Assembly: GCF_018982945.1 (NCBI RefSeq)
Contig: NZ_JABRXE010000006.1
Span: 62,001 to 126,000 of the forward strand
Length of the DNA: 64,000 nt
Direction of reading: 5' to 3'
DNA from: Anaerostipes faecalis
GTDB lineage: Bacteria > Bacillota > Clostridia > Lachnospirales > Lachnospiraceae
Part shown: positions 24,854 to 36,337 of the stretch, in pieces
Numbering within the stretch: position 1 is the first letter of the stretch
Layout of the letters: every line of letters starts with the position of its first letter
Notes under the pieces: generated by a model
Database searches by the model: none
Seen by the model: only the letters and a program-made list of their open reading frames with translations
What the model was told of the DNA's origin: nothing
Position numbers and translations under genes: made by a program

Positions 24854-25680
24854 AACCGTCTCACCACTTCCATTGAGGATTCCCCTTTCATCAAGATGAT
24901 TTCTTCAAAAATACTGCTGTTCCAGGTTCCATATCTTCCCAGCTGTTCTTTAAAATTTCTATATCTGTCTGATAAAGATTCCTCCTTTTTCAGAGGAATA
25001 TAAATTTTGTCAAACAGCTGAAAAAATGAAAGATCGGGAATACAGGCCGTTTCCATGTCCGCAATGATAGAAATGCCACTCCTTTTGATCTGATTAAAAA
25101 AAACATGATAATCTTCTATCGATGGTTCATGATAATCTAGATAACAGCTGGCTCCGGCATAACCATGAATACCGTTGATATTCTGATATTTTGTCAGGAA
25201 AAAATCCAGCGCCTCCTCTTTTCGTTCTCTGATACAGAATAATAATTCATCCATAGGTTCTTCTCCTGCAGAAAAACTATGATATGCCTGCATTCCAAAA
25301 TAAAATAATTTCCACTGTCTTGCTATTTCCATAGAAATCTCTGTGGTAAATGCCTGTCCAAAAGGAGAAAAAATTCCAATTATCCTGCATTCTTCAGCAG
25401 TACCAATGTGAAGACACCCATAAATATTTCTGGCAATTTCCATACCGCTTTGACACCCTCCTGATTCCAGACGGAAAACAGGTAGATCCCCTCCATAACT
25501 GGTTTCCTCTTCCAATACCAGGCACTGAAAGCAGCCTTCTTTTTCCTTTTCAAAAAATTTCTTTTCATCGGATGTATACCATACTGTCATGGGATATTTC
25601 TTCTGATGATTCAGATACTCCATCAGCCGCTTCCCATACTTTCGATCCCTATGATAAATCCCTGTATGAATTTCTCTCAT
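24850..25680 (-). CDS. TadZ/CpaE-like protein, degenerate
   Basis: 276 residues in the position usually held by TadZ/CpaE between the prepilin peptidase and TadA. An N-terminal receiver-like region is suggested by the strand/helix pattern. In the C-terminal half the deviant Walker A expected of MinD/ParA-type ATPases is missing (IIGIFSPFGQAFTTEI occupies that place). AGAAGGTG precedes the ATG. Polar localisation of the pilus machine is the family role; nucleotide binding here is doubtful. Confidence 0.6.
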   Translation of the reverse strand: MREIHTGIYHRDRKYGKRLMEYLNHQKKYPMTVWYTSDEKKFFEKEKEGCFQCLVLEEETSYGGDLPVFRLESGGCQSGMEIARNIYGCLHIGTAEECRIIGIFSPFGQAFTTEISMEIARQWKLFYFGMQAYHSFSAGEEPMDELLFCIRERKEEALDFFLTKYQNINGIHGYAGASCYLDYHEPSIEDYHVFFNQIKRSGISIIADMETACIPDLSFFQLFDKIYIPLKKEESLSDRYRNFKEQLGRYGTWNSSIFEEIILMKGESSMEVVRRL

Positions 25681-25746
25681 ATAACACCTTCTTTTGTATT
25701 TTCAGAAGTCGTTTATACCATATTCATTTTTCTCTGGTATCTTTTT

Positions 25747-26238
25747 CTAAAAAACAAATAAAGTAAGATACGCTAACAAAACACCTGTAGAAAAATGAAT
25801 CTGATCTTCTTCAGACTTCTGTAATCTGTTCTGATAAGGAATCAATCGTCTGGACTCCAGACACTCTGAAATGTAATGAATAAAATAAGATAGTCTTAGA
25901 CGGAAGCTTCCATGCCTCCAAAGAAATATAATGGCATAAACACCATTCCATAAAAATGATACAACTAAAAACCGGAAAACATAGGTCCCAAGAGGAATAC
26001 CACACACCATCAGCAGTTTAATATCTCCACCTCCAAGGCATCCCAGATAAAATAAACCGATGCATATGAAAAAGGGCAACAGCACACCTGCTGCAATATC
26101 TGCTATCTCCACTCCTTTCCACAGGCATATACCTGTTGTAATCACGGCACCTATGCCGGTCAGCCAGTTGGGAATCCGAAATTCCTTCCAGTCATAAAAG
26201 ACCGCTGCTGACAAAAATACTAACATCCATATTACCAT
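25747..26238 (-). CDS. tadV: Prepilin peptidase, A24/CpaA-TadV type
   Basis: 163 residues, multi-pass membrane aspartic protease. It shows both catalytic Asp motifs: AVFYDWKEFRIPNWL at the N-terminus and GCLGGGDIKLLMVCG in the middle (GxGD). Short, without the methyltransferase domain of PilD, as expected for Tad systems. AAAGGAGGG lies upstream. It would cleave the Flp prepilin, which is truncated at the other end of this operon. Confidence 0.9.
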   Translation of the reverse strand: MVIWMLVFLSAAVFYDWKEFRIPNWLTGIGAVITTGICLWKGVEIADIAAGVLLPFFICIGLFYLGCLGGGDIKLLMVCGIPLGTYVFRFLVVSFLWNGVYAIIFLWRHGSFRLRLSYFIHYISECLESRRLIPYQNRLQKSEEDQIHFSTGVLLAYLTLFVF

Positions 26239-26298
26239 ATATGGTTACATCCCTCCTTTCTTTGTTCCATTATTTTACAATATTTCCATTTATTTGTC

Positions 26299-26338
26299 TA
26301 TACTATTTTGTATATTTTCTAAAATAATATAGTATACA
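26299..26338. promoter_or_regulatory. AT-rich inverted repeat upstream of the tad operon
   Basis: TATACTAT and ATAGTATA are inverted around an AT-rich spacer in the 111-base gap between the BofA-like gene and the prepilin peptidase. It is either a regulator site or a weak terminator. Confidence 0.3.
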
Positions 26339-26349
26339 CAAGTTAAATC

Positions 26350-26619
26350 TTACAGAATCATTACTCCCGTAATGTACAACACCATAATACCCGGCAACCC
26401 AAGAAGAGCCCCTGTTCCTATGGATAGAAAATTCAGATCTACAGGTGAGCATATTCCATTTCGTGCACAAAGTACATGTATTCCATAAACAACAGCCGCA
26501 CAGAATGCTCCTCTTGCCGCCAGTAATATAAGATATGACGGCTTTTTATAAATTCCAAACATGATACAGATTACACATCCAATAGCCGTAACATAGAATA
26601 ACATTTGATTTTGTTCCAT
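26350..26619 (-). CDS. BofA-like small membrane protein
   Basis: 89 residues with three hydrophobic segments. The C-terminal SIGTGALLGLPGIMVLYITG matches the conserved end of the pro-sigmaK processing inhibitor BofA family (LG.PG motif), and the size fits. AAGGAGGG precedes ATG 26619. In Bacillus BofA holds SpoIVFA/SpoIVFB during sporulation. In this organism the role is unknown, and its place before the tad genes may be accidental. Confidence 0.65.
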   Translation of the reverse strand: MEQNQMLFYVTAIGCVICIMFGIYKKPSYLILLAARGAFCAAVVYGIHVLCARNGICSPVDLNFLSIGTGALLGLPGIMVLYITGVMIL

Positions 26620-26681
26620 AAAAAAATCCCTCCTTATGTAATCATATGTTACATAAAGAGGGATATGCTTCTTTACACTGT

Positions 26682-27539
26682 TTACTTAAAAAGATTAGAA
26701 AACCAGTCAGCTACACTTTGTAACCAGTTTAAAATCTTATCTAAAATACCATCAGCCCCGCCAAGCTTATCATATATTGCTTTTGCCTGTTCTTTCAGCT
26801 GATCTACATTTAAATTTAAATCAGAAATCTTATCCATAAGATCTTGTATTTTCTGACGATCTTCATCTGATAAGCTAATATTAAGATCTTTAGCAGATTC
26901 TTCAATAGCCTGCTTAATCTCTGATGGTGAGCTGAGATTTTCTTCTGCTACCTTCTGTTTTACATCTGCAATAAGTTTTTCCGCATCTTCGGATCCAATA
27001 TTTTCTGCAACTTCTCCTGTAGTTATCAATTCATCTGTAGCTGCATCCTTGCTTTTCTCAGGAATCTCTTTTCCTGTCATTTCTTCATATGCCTTCATAA
27101 CTCCCACAAGAGCTGCTGTTCCTGAAATATTAAATGGTCCTGCAACTTTTACATCTGCATTTTTAATTCCTGCTGTTACCAGTGCATTTCGATACATCCC
27201 GGATGTACAGTATGTAATATTCTTTGTAGATACATCAACCCCACTGCCATCTTCTGTCTGCTCCACAGTAACAGACGATAGTGCTCTTGTTCCAATCACA
27301 CTGCTTGATAAGTATCCATCCAGATATTCATGCTCCTCTTTATTGGTTACTTTAATCACCTGATAATCATTGAGATCATCTACACCCAGTAAATCCAGCA
27401 CCTTCTTCTGTTCAGAAGATGTAAGACTGTCTCCCAAAGCCAGATATTTCTGGGTACTGTCTGCTTTAATATTGATACATGGTACTGCCATCAGAAAGCA
27501 CAAACCAAGTGCTATCGCTTTTGTTAAAAACTTCTTCAT
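26682..27539 (-). CDS. DUF1002 secreted protein
   Basis: 285 residues with a signal peptide (about 1-26, AIALGLCFLMAVPCINIKA). The DUF1002 core (about 30-215) includes LALGDSLTSSEQKKVLDLL, ITYCTSGMYRNALVTAGI and SGTAALVGVMKAYEEMTG. The helical C-terminus has repeated Asp/Leu/Lys segments and ends ADWFSNLFK. The family (YpuA-like) has no known activity. AAAAGGAGG lies before the ATG. Confidence 0.85.
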   Translation of the reverse strand: MKKFLTKAIALGLCFLMAVPCINIKADSTQKYLALGDSLTSSEQKKVLDLLGVDDLNDYQVIKVTNKEEHEYLDGYLSSSVIGTRALSSVTVEQTEDGSGVDVSTKNITYCTSGMYRNALVTAGIKNADVKVAGPFNISGTAALVGVMKAYEEMTGKEIPEKSKDAATDELITTGEVAENIGSEDAEKLIADVKQKVAEENLSSPSEIKQAIEESAKDLNISLSDEDRQKIQDLMDKISDLNLNVDQLKEQAKAIYDKLGGADGILDKILNWLQSVADWFSNLFK

Positions 27540-27616
27540 ACCCTTTTTCCTCCTTTTCTGATACAGATATCATACATTCTTTGTGCCTATTATATCATTT
27601 TAAGAAATAAAAAGTT

Positions 27617-30184
27617 TCATGATTTACTTATTTTTTTCTTACGAAAATAGTAACATATTCCAAAGAAGATAAGAAATCCTCCAATACTAAGACCGATTCC
27701 CTGATAGAAACCTGATGGAATATAATTCATCTGTATTTTATGTTTTCCCGCAGGAACCTTCACTGTAAGAAAAGCCTCTCCCGCTGGTTCTGTTTTTACT
27801 TCCTTACCATCAACATATGCTGTCCAGCCTTTATCATAAGGAATGGAGAAAAACACAATTCCCTTTTTCTTCATGGAAATCGTTCCTTCCATGTAAGAAC
27901 TTTCTCTCTTTGTCAGCTGAAACATCTGGCTTTCCATTATTCCCTGAATCTCAGCCTGCACATTTTCCTGTAAAGATGCCGCTGTCACCCTTACAACTCC
28001 TGACTTTTCTCCGTCCTGTTTCAACTGCATTTTTATGCGGATTTCATCCCCTTTCTTTAAACTTCCCAAATATAAAATCTGGGAATTTAAACGTCCTGTG
28101 AGAATCTGCTCCCCATTTTTTTCAATAATTGTATTTTCCACCTGACCTCCATCAAAATGAAAATAAAGTTCTTTGTCTTCTTTTACTTTTAAAGTGAAAA
28201 TCATATTGTCGGGTCTGGAAAGAATATTATCAAATACATATTCTCCCTGTACATTCCCCTCTTTAATTGTGCAGCCATTGATTTCCGGCTTCGTGGTATC
28301 CTCCATCTGGAACAGTCCTGAAATACCATATGCTTTTTCGGCCAGATCATTTTGTACTTCAAAAGGATTCAGACTCTGATAATTCCATGTGGACAGATCA
28401 CCCATTCCATATCCAACAGATGTCTGAAATAGATTTTTGTATACTGTTACATTTCCAACTGTATCTACAGAACAAAATGTAGTCTGTCTGGTATCCCGCG
28501 GCCGGTAAATCTGATATTTTACCCCTAACAGCTGATTCGTAAAAGGGGTTGCTCCTTCATACAGATATTCATTGACCCCCGTATAAAATCCAAGCTGATC
28601 CATAATATCCACAACTTTTCCCTGGGCAGTGGATCCAAACAGGGTAACACAGTTTAACGTGTGCCAGATACTTTCATCCAGCATTCTTCCGCTAACCAGA
28701 TCCATCCTTTCACTAATACTTCCTTTATACTCCTCTTTTATCTTTGTAATAGATTTTGTATCCTGAAAATACTCATCCACATCTATGGTTCCATTTTCTG
28801 AAAAACCAAGAAAAGCCATAGATGCCATTTCGACCATAAGTGAAACACTCAGCAGTGTCAAAAATATTTTCCTGCTTATAATCTTTTTTTCATAAACAAC
28901 AAAAAGTACCGTATAGGCTACCGCCACTGCCATGGTAAGATAAATCACATCCATCTTTGGTGTTTCTTTTACAGTATGTAATGTTGCTGCTGTCAAAAGA
29001 CACATAACCCCAAGGGAAATAAATATTTTTCTTGCCTGTGTTCTTTCTTTTTTTGCCAGGATACAATATCCATCATAAGCCATAGATAACAGAAGAAATA
29101 TATATAAATATGCAAATCTGTTAGGTATTCCATACTGATTATGAAATCCATGCCATATATATCCCAAAAACGGCATATTAAAGCTAAAAAACATAACTGC
29201 TGTTAAAAGCAGTCTGCGAATTCTTATGGATTTCCTGATTTCCCCGGAAATCAGATAAAAAATCACCATCATTAACGTTAGAATCCCACAAAACAGATTT
29301 ATTTTACCATCATCTACAGACATAGTAAGAGGTTTGGTTCCGAGAAAATGCCTTATAAAAATATCGCCAAAAGTTCCATACCATAGTTCTTTGGGAAAAT
29401 CCCACTTTGCAGAAGATGTCTGCATGATTCCCAGATATGCGGGAATCAGAACCACCGCTGCCATTGCTCCGGACAACAGAGAATAACCGGCAAATGCAAG
29501 TGCCTTTTTTAAAAATTCTTTTATGCTTTTATGCTCATACAGCATGTACCATAAAACAAGAAAAAGACACGTCATAAAGGACATGTAAAAATTGCACCAT
29601 AAAGACAGAAACAGAGCAATACAATATACTCTTCCATCTCCAGTCTTAATCAGTTTTTCTAATCCATAAAGAATCAGCGGAAGCAGTATCATAACCTCCA
29701 GCCACATAATATTCCAGCTGTAGCCCACAATATAACTGCTGAATCCATATGCCATTCCAAAAGCTATGATAGATAATTCATCTTTTCCACGCTTTTTCCG
29801 AAAATAAAATGCTCCTGTAAAACAGCACAGAGCTATTTTTATCACAAGCAGGTGACTTAATACCATATTCAGCATAGTCTTGGGAAATAAAATAATAATC
29901 AGATTCATCGGACTTGAAAGGTAATATGCCCACAATCCTAAAAAATTATAGCCCAGGCCTCCATGGAATGAATAAAACAAAGAATCTGCTGTCTTAAGTT
30001 TCTCCTGATAATCTGCAAAAAACGGCAGATACTGATGAAGAGCATCCACAATAAGAAATGATTGGTTTCCAAAAGGTTCCACTTTCATCATAACTGCAAT
30101 TATTTCCATTAGAAAAAACGGGATTAAAAATGCTCCCGTTAAATATCTATTCTTTTTTAATACCTTCCCTATTTTGTTTGTCAT
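27617..30184 (-). CDS. YfhO-family multi-pass membrane protein
   Basis: About 855 residues. The N-terminal two-thirds hold a dozen or more membrane helices, starting LTGAFLIPFFLMEIIAVMM. The VDALHQYLPFFADYQEKLK and SFHGGLGYNFLGLWAYYLSSP stretches are typical of YfhO, a GT-C-like family. The C-terminal third is outside the membrane, beta-rich (GKHKIQMNYIPSGFYQGIG), with a final helix and a KKKISKS tail. YfhO in Gram-positives is linked to glycosylation of lipoteichoic acid or other wall polymers; the substrate here is unknown. ATG 30184 follows GGGGAG by 10 bases and overlaps the glycosyltransferase gene, so the two are coupled. Confidence 0.85.
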   Translation of the reverse strand: MTNKIGKVLKKNRYLTGAFLIPFFLMEIIAVMMKVEPFGNQSFLIVDALHQYLPFFADYQEKLKTADSLFYSFHGGLGYNFLGLWAYYLSSPMNLIIILFPKTMLNMVLSHLLVIKIALCCFTGAFYFRKKRGKDELSIIAFGMAYGFSSYIVGYSWNIMWLEVMILLPLILYGLEKLIKTGDGRVYCIALFLSLWCNFYMSFMTCLFLVLWYMLYEHKSIKEFLKKALAFAGYSLLSGAMAAVVLIPAYLGIMQTSSAKWDFPKELWYGTFGDIFIRHFLGTKPLTMSVDDGKINLFCGILTLMMVIFYLISGEIRKSIRIRRLLLTAVMFFSFNMPFLGYIWHGFHNQYGIPNRFAYLYIFLLLSMAYDGYCILAKKERTQARKIFISLGVMCLLTAATLHTVKETPKMDVIYLTMAVAVAYTVLFVVYEKKIISRKIFLTLLSVSLMVEMASMAFLGFSENGTIDVDEYFQDTKSITKIKEEYKGSISERMDLVSGRMLDESIWHTLNCVTLFGSTAQGKVVDIMDQLGFYTGVNEYLYEGATPFTNQLLGVKYQIYRPRDTRQTTFCSVDTVGNVTVYKNLFQTSVGYGMGDLSTWNYQSLNPFEVQNDLAEKAYGISGLFQMEDTTKPEINGCTIKEGNVQGEYVFDNILSRPDNMIFTLKVKEDKELYFHFDGGQVENTIIEKNGEQILTGRLNSQILYLGSLKKGDEIRIKMQLKQDGEKSGVVRVTAASLQENVQAEIQGIMESQMFQLTKRESSYMEGTISMKKKGIVFFSIPYDKGWTAYVDGKEVKTEPAGEAFLTVKVPAGKHKIQMNYIPSGFYQGIGLSIGGFLIFFGICYYFRKKKISKS

Positions 30185-30893
30185 ATTGCTTCCACTCCCC
30201 AACTCTGTGATTAATTTCCATAAGCATATGATAACGTTTTTTTACCATGGAAATCATCGAACCATGGGTCAATTCTGTAACATTTCCTCCATGTCTTCGA
30301 TATAATAACAAAGGTTTCTCCAGGAAAACAACTTTTCCAAGCTGTTCTGACAAAAGTCCAATCCATTGATCATGAATCCATACATTTTCCGGAATAGGAA
30401 GAATCCTTGGAACAATCTTTCTTCGAAATGCCATACAGCATCCAATATAGGAATTCTTCTTCATATTCTTCCAGAAACCGGCTCCGCTGTTCCTCCACTG
30501 AAATGTTGTTTCCCCCAATGGTAACAATGACTCATCTACAATCTGTGCATTGTGTACCACCGCCACAACTTTTGGATCTTCAAATGCCATTAATACCTGC
30601 TGGGTTTTGTCCAGCTCCCACACATCATCCTGATCCGCAAGAAAGATAATATCTCCTCTACAGTGATTAATTGCATTCTGAAAATTACTTACAACCCCTT
30701 TTCCTGGTCCTTTTATGATATGAATTCTATCATCCTTTTGTGATAATTCTGTTAAAATTTCTCTTGAACCATCACTATCGTCATCCACAGATATTATTAA
30801 TTCATCTTTTTTCTGCATATTCTCCAAAATAGAATATATCTGATCCTTTATATATTTTTTCCCATTGTAAAAAGCCATCGCTATTGATATCAT
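30147..30893 (-). CDS. Family 2 glycosyltransferase
   Basis: 248 residues with a GT-A fold: MISIAMAFYNGKKYIKDQI (nucleotide-sugar loop), DDDSDGSREIL, the DxD-like ADQDDVWELDK (about 85-95) and a C-terminal WIHDQWIGLLSEQLG with YRRHGGN. The last motif is usual in rhamnosyl- and related transferases. No membrane helix. AAAGGAAG precedes the ATG. With the YfhO-family gene it probably forms a two-gene envelope glycosylation unit. Confidence 0.88.
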   Translation of the reverse strand: MISIAMAFYNGKKYIKDQIYSILENMQKKDELIISVDDDSDGSREILTELSQKDDRIHIIKGPGKGVVSNFQNAINHCRGDIIFLADQDDVWELDKTQQVLMAFEDPKVVAVVHNAQIVDESLLPLGETTFQWRNSGAGFWKNMKKNSYIGCCMAFRRKIVPRILPIPENVWIHDQWIGLLSEQLGKVVFLEKPLLLYRRHGGNVTELTHGSMISMVKKRYHMLMEINHRVGEWKQYDKQNREGIKKE

Positions 30894-30952
30894 TTTATAC
30901 TTCCTTTCTTTATCGGATGCAAGCCATCACTTTAAAGTATTAAATTAAACTA

Positions 30953-30981
30953 TTGTCATATTATAACATATCTTATATAAT
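30953..30981 (+). promoter_or_regulatory. Promoter of gdhA
   Basis: TTGTCA (30953-30958), 17 bases, TATAAT (30976-30981). Transcription would start near 30,988, giving a leader of about 110 bases. Confidence 0.8.
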
Positions 30982-30990
30982 ATTACTAAG

Positions 30991-31029
30991 ACAAAGGCGT
31001 CGTAAGGGCGTGAATACGCCCTTTTTTCG
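30991..31029 (+). promoter_or_regulatory. Attenuator-like hairpin in the gdhA leader
   Basis: AGGGCGT, GAAT, ACGCCCT then six T (31005-31028) is an intrinsic terminator only about 20 bases after the predicted start. An upstream GGCGT copy at 30996-31000 could pair instead with ACGCC and break the terminator. It matches no riboswitch class that I recognise. Confidence 0.55.
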
Positions 31030-31085
31030 TTTTTTCTTGCAGGGAAGTAATGTCCCCCTGCTATCAGACATATTTTATACTTTAA

Positions 31086-32432
<1,347 letters not shown>

Positions 32433-32462
32433 TCCGCATAAAACAAAGAAATTTTCTTAAAA

Positions 32463-32529
32463 TAAACAACCGCCAGAAACGACTTCGGGCTTATGCCCTG
32501 CAGATTGTTTTCTGGCGGTTGTTTTATTT
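32463..32529. terminator. Terminator between gdhA and the V-ATPase operon
   Basis: AACCGCCAGAAA and TTTCTGGCGGTT form a 12-bp stem with further inner pairing, flanked by A-rich and T-rich runs. It serves gdhA and probably also the converging ATPase operon. Confidence 0.85.
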
Positions 32530-32549
32530 CATCATAAATCTAAGTTATA

Positions 32550-33167
32550 CTAATTATTTTTCATTTTCTTGATAACTTTCAATCTGGTAAACTCTTCTCT
32601 TTCTTTTTCTTCCAGCGCATTGGAAATATTTTGTACCAGTGCTGTATAAGCAGGTATAGTGATATTTTTCAATGCATTGGCTCTCTTTTGTGTTTTTTTA
32701 ATACTTGCTGCCAGCCGATAAGCAGAATTTTCAACCATAGACAGCTTAATCGTCAGATCTTTTACCTGGCGAAATGCTTCTCTGGCAATATCGATAGACT
32801 CATAAGTATTCCCCAACGCATATGTTAGATTATTTTCATGTGCATCATACTTTACATAAGGTATCTCTGTTCCCATGATGCTACGGGTCTGGATTCTAAT
32901 GGAATCTTCAATGGGTACTGTATATGCAAGCTGCTCTACCATACTGATACCATGCTCAATGTTTGCATGCTGCAGACATGCATATGCTCTGGTAAAAGTT
33001 GTATCAATCTGCTCCTGAATATCCTTTGCCTCATCAATCAGATCCATCAGCTCACGAATGAGAATATTTCGCTTTTTATCCATCAGCTCATAGCCCTGTC
33101 TGGCAAGAGCCAGGGAATTTTTTGCAAGTATCAGATTTCCTTTTGTGGGAAACTCTCTTGGATCCAT
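32550..33167 (-). CDS. ntpD: V/A-type ATPase subunit D
   Basis: 205 residues; central rotor shaft of the V1/A1 sector. The N-terminus (PTKGNLILAKNSLALARQGYELMDKKRNIL) and the C-terminal KKTQKRANALKNITIPAYTA are conserved subunit D sequences, both in long coiled helices. It is the last gene of the ATPase operon. AAAGGGGG is upstream of the ATG. Confidence 0.93.
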   Translation of the reverse strand: MDPREFPTKGNLILAKNSLALARQGYELMDKKRNILIRELMDLIDEAKDIQEQIDTTFTRAYACLQHANIEHGISMVEQLAYTVPIEDSIRIQTRSIMGTEIPYVKYDAHENNLTYALGNTYESIDIAREAFRQVKDLTIKLSMVENSAYRLAASIKKTQKRANALKNITIPAYTALVQNISNALEEKEREEFTRLKVIKKMKNN

Positions 33168-33179
33168 AAAATTCCCCCT

Positions 33180-34559
33180 TTACTCTTCTCGTGGAAGGAA
33201 CCGGTCAATTAATCTGGTATCAATACGATCCAGTTCTTCCCTTGGAAGGATTTTTAACAATTCCCATCCAAGGTTCAATGTTTCTTCCATGGTTCGGTTT
33301 TCCTCCGGTCCCTGACCGATATATCTTTCTTCAAACTCTTTTCCAAATTCCAGGTATTTTTTATCTATTGGTGATAATTCATCCTCTCCAATGACAGATG
33401 CAAGATTTCGTGCCTCTCCCACCTTTGCATATGCCGAAAACAGCTGATTAGCCAGATCCTGATGATCAACTCTGGTATACCCTTCTCCAATGCCATCTTT
33501 CATGAGACGAGAAAGTGACGGCAGAACGCTGATTGGCGGATAAACAGACTGACCGTGAAGATTTCGATCCAAAACAATCTGTCCTTCTGTTATATATCCG
33601 GTCAGATCCGGAATCGGATGAGTAATATCATCATTAGGCATAGTCAAAATAGGAAGCTGGGTCACAGAACCTTCTACCCCATCTATAATCCCTGCCCGTT
33701 CATACAAAGTGGCCAGTTCGCTGTACAGATATCCTGGATATCCTTTTCTGGATGGAATTTCTCCTTTGGAAGAAGATACTTCTCGCATGGCCTCTGCAAA
33801 AGAAGTCATATCTGTTAAAATAACCAGAATGTGCATATTACATTCAAATGCCAGATATTCTGCTGCCGTTAAAGCAACTTTAGGCGTAATCAGTCGTTCC
33901 ACAACCGGATCATTTGCCATATTCAGGAACATACATACATGATCAGCAACTCCACTTTCCTCAAATGTTTTTCGAAAAAAATCTGCCACGTCATGTTTTA
34001 CTCCCATAGCCCCGAAAACAATGGCAAAAGGTTCATCAGAACCATCACCGAGAGATGCCTGTTTTACAATCTGTGCAGCAAGCTGATCATGAGGCAGACC
34101 ATTTCCAGAAAAAATAGGCAGTTTCTGACCTCTAATCAATGTTGTCAGACCATCTATGGCTGAAATACCCGTACGAATATAATTTCTTGGATATTTTCGT
34201 TTCACCGGATTGAGAGGAAGGCCGTTTACGTCTCTTTTTATATCTGATACCAATGTTCCAAGACCATCCACCGGCTTTCCTATTCCATTAAATGTACGTC
34301 CCAGCATATCCGGCGCAAGGGTAATTTCCATTGGATGTCCTGTTAATCTGGTATGGGTATTGGTCAAAGACATATTCTCTGTACCTTCGAATACCTGAAT
34401 TACCGCTTTATCTTCATATAATTCAATAATTCTTCCTAATTTTTTTGTATTTTTATCAACTTTAAACTCAACAATTTCATCAAAGAAAGCATCCTGCACG
34501 CCCTCTAATACAACCAGAGGGCCATTGATACTGCTTAGTCCAAGATATTCTATTGACAT
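33180..34559 (-). CDS. ntpB: V/A-type ATPase subunit B
   Basis: 459 residues; non-catalytic nucleotide-binding subunit of the V1/A1 head. It shows [22 protein letters not shown] in place of a Walker A loop, as in other B subunits, then [23 protein letters not shown] and the TIPGYMYTD-like [28 protein letters not shown] precedes the ATG, 12 bases after the A gene. Confidence 0.95.
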   Translation of the reverse strand: MSIEYLGLSSINGPLVVLEGVQDAFFDEIVEFKVDKNTKKLGRIIELYEDKAVIQVFEGTENMSLTNTHTRLTGHPMEITLAPDMLGRTFNGIGKPVDGLGTLVSDIKRDVNGLPLNPVKRKYPRNYIRTGISAIDGLTTLIRGQKLPIFSGNGLPHDQLAAQIVKQASLGDGSDEPFAIVFGAMGVKHDVADFFRKTFEESGVADHVCMFLNMANDPVVERLITPKVALTAAEYLAFECNMHILVILTDMTSFAEAMREVSSSKGEIPSRKGYPGYLYSELATLYERAGIIDGVEGSVTQLPILTMPNDDITHPIPDLTGYITEGQIVLDRNLHGQSVYPPISVLPSLSRLMKDGIGEGYTRVDHQDLANQLFSAYAKVGEARNLASVIGEDELSPIDKKYLEFGKEFEERYIGQGPEENRTMEETLNLGWELLKILPREELDRIDTRLIDRFLPREE

Positions 34560-34570
34560 TTGGTTCCCTC

Positions 34571-36337
34571 CTATGCATTTCGTTCTATGACTGCTTTATA
34601 AAAATCATCAATATCCTGTTTATAAAAATCCAGCATCTGCAGATTATCATTTGGCACATCATATTTAATCGCGATAACCTTTTCAAAAATACGATCCTGT
34701 TTGAGAACACTCATAGGCATTCCTTTGGCAACCAGCTCTCTGCATTTCTGGTATAAATATAAAATAATGTCCATCATTTTAAACTGTTTTTCCATAGAAA
34801 CACAGGTATCATCCTTGTGAAATGCATTTTGCTGTAAAAATCCAAGGCGAATCACTCTTGCAATCTCCAGCACCAGTTTCTGATCATCAGGCAATACATC
34901 ACTTCCGATCAGTTTTACAATTTCCATCAGACTGCTTTCCTGATTTAAAAGTGCCATTAATCGGTTTCGGTAATCTACAAATCTAGGTGATACATTTTCA
35001 TTATACCATCCGCTTAAATCTATCAGATATTCACTATAACTGGTAAGCCAGTGAATAGCCGGAAAATGTCTTGCATATGCCAGTGATTTATCCAGTCCCC
35101 AGAAACAGCGGACAAATCGCTTGGTATTCTGAGTTACCGGTTCTGAAAAATCTCCACCCTGAGGTGATACTGCACCGATAATGGATACCGAACCATCAGT
35201 TCCATTTAAATTATGCATCATTCCTGCTCTTTCATAAAATGCCGATAATCTGGATGCCAGATAAGCCGGAAATCCCTCTTCCGCCGGCATTTCCTCTAAT
35301 CGTCCTGATAGTTCCCTTAAAGCTTCCGCCCAGCGTGATGTTGAATCTGCCATAATTGCCACATCATATCCCATGTCCCGGTAATATTCTGCCAGAGTAA
35401 GACCGGTATAAATAGATGCCTCCCGGGCGGCAACCGGCATATTGGATGTGTTGGCAATTAATGTAGTACGATCCATCAGAGGATTTCCTGTTCTAGGATC
35501 TGTCAGCTCTGAAAATTCCTCCAGAACCTGTGTCATTTCATTTCCACGTTCTCCGCATCCAATGTAAATAATAATGTCCGCATTGGCCCACTTTGCAATC
35601 TGATGCTGAGTCATGGTTTTTCCTGTTCCAAACCCTCCGGGAATTGCTGCTGTTCCCCCTTTTGCAATAGGAAACATGGTATCAAGGATTCTCTGTCCGG
35701 TTATCAATGGTTCACAGGCAGGAATACGATTATGAACCGGTCTTGGATCTCGAATAGGCCATCTTTGCATCATAGACAATTCCTTTATTGTTCCATCTTC
35801 CATCTTTAGTGAAACAAGAGTATCTTTAATTGTATATTTCCCGTCCTGAACAACAGAAATCACCTGTCCTGCAATATCTGGCGGCACCATACATTTGTGG
35901 ACAATTGCCCTTGTTTCCGGCACTTCCGCAATAATATCCCCTCCATGGAGAATATCCCCGGCAGAAACTGTCATATGCGTATCCCATAATTTATTCAGAT
36001 CCAGAAAATCCACACTGATTCCTCGTGTAATAAATGCACTTCCTGAATCTGCAATTCTCTCCAGCGGACGCTCTATTCCATCAAATATATTATCAAGGAT
36101 ACCCGGTGCCAATGTGACAGAAACTGCTTCTCCTGTAGCTTCTACAATCTCTCCCGGACGAAGTCCTGATGTTTCTTCATACACCTGAATGGTAGTTCGA
36201 TCCTTATCAAGAGATATCACTTCTCCAACCAGTCTCTCTTCTCCTACATATACCATCTCAGACATTTTAAATCCGGTATTTCCTTTTAAATAGATGACAG
36301 GTCCGTTTATGCCATAAATTGTTCCAGTCCTGCTCAA
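34571..36337 (-). CDS. ntpA: V/A-type ATPase catalytic subunit A
   Basis: 588 residues. Walker [20 protein letters not shown] (about 232-250). Catalytic Glu region: [18 protein letters not shown]. The non-homologous insert of A subunits follows the N-terminal barrel (about 110-200). It hydrolyses or makes ATP, driving the rotor. The start is TTG 36337 (MSRTGTIYG), with GGAGGTG 7 bases upstream; it overlaps the subunit E stop as TTGA. Confidence 0.95.
   Translation of the reverse strand: MSRTGTIYGINGPVIYLKGNTGFKMSEMVYVGEERLVGEVISLDKDRTTIQVYEETSGLRPGEIVEATGEAVSVTLAPGILDNIFDGIERPLERIADSGSAFITRGISVDFLDLNKLWDTHMTVSAGDILHGGDIIAEVPETRAIVHKCMVPPDIAGQVISVVQDGKYTIKDTLVSLKMEDGTIKELSMMQRWPIRDPRPVHNRIPACEPLITGQRILDTMFPIAKGGTAAIPGGFGTGKTMTQHQIAKWANADIIIYIGCGERGNEMTQVLEEFSELTDPRTGNPLMDRTTLIANTSNMPVAAREASIYTGLTLAEYYRDMGYDVAIMADSTSRWAEALRELSGRLEEMPAEEGFPAYLASRLSAFYERAGMMHNLNGTDGSVSIIGAVSPQGGDFSEPVTQNTKRFVRCFWGLDKSLAYARHFPAIHWLTSYSEYLIDLSGWYNENVSPRFVDYRNRLMALLNQESSLMEIVKLIGSDVLPDDQKLVLEIARVIRLGFLQQNAFHKDDTCVSMEKQFKMMDIILYLYQKCRELVAKGMPMSVLKQDRIFEKVIAIKYDVPNDNLQMLDFYKQDIDDFYKAVIERNA

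Noticed and set aside
34571-36337. Intein in the catalytic ATPase subunit
   Set aside because: The protein is 588 residues, the normal length, and the Walker A region is uninterrupted.
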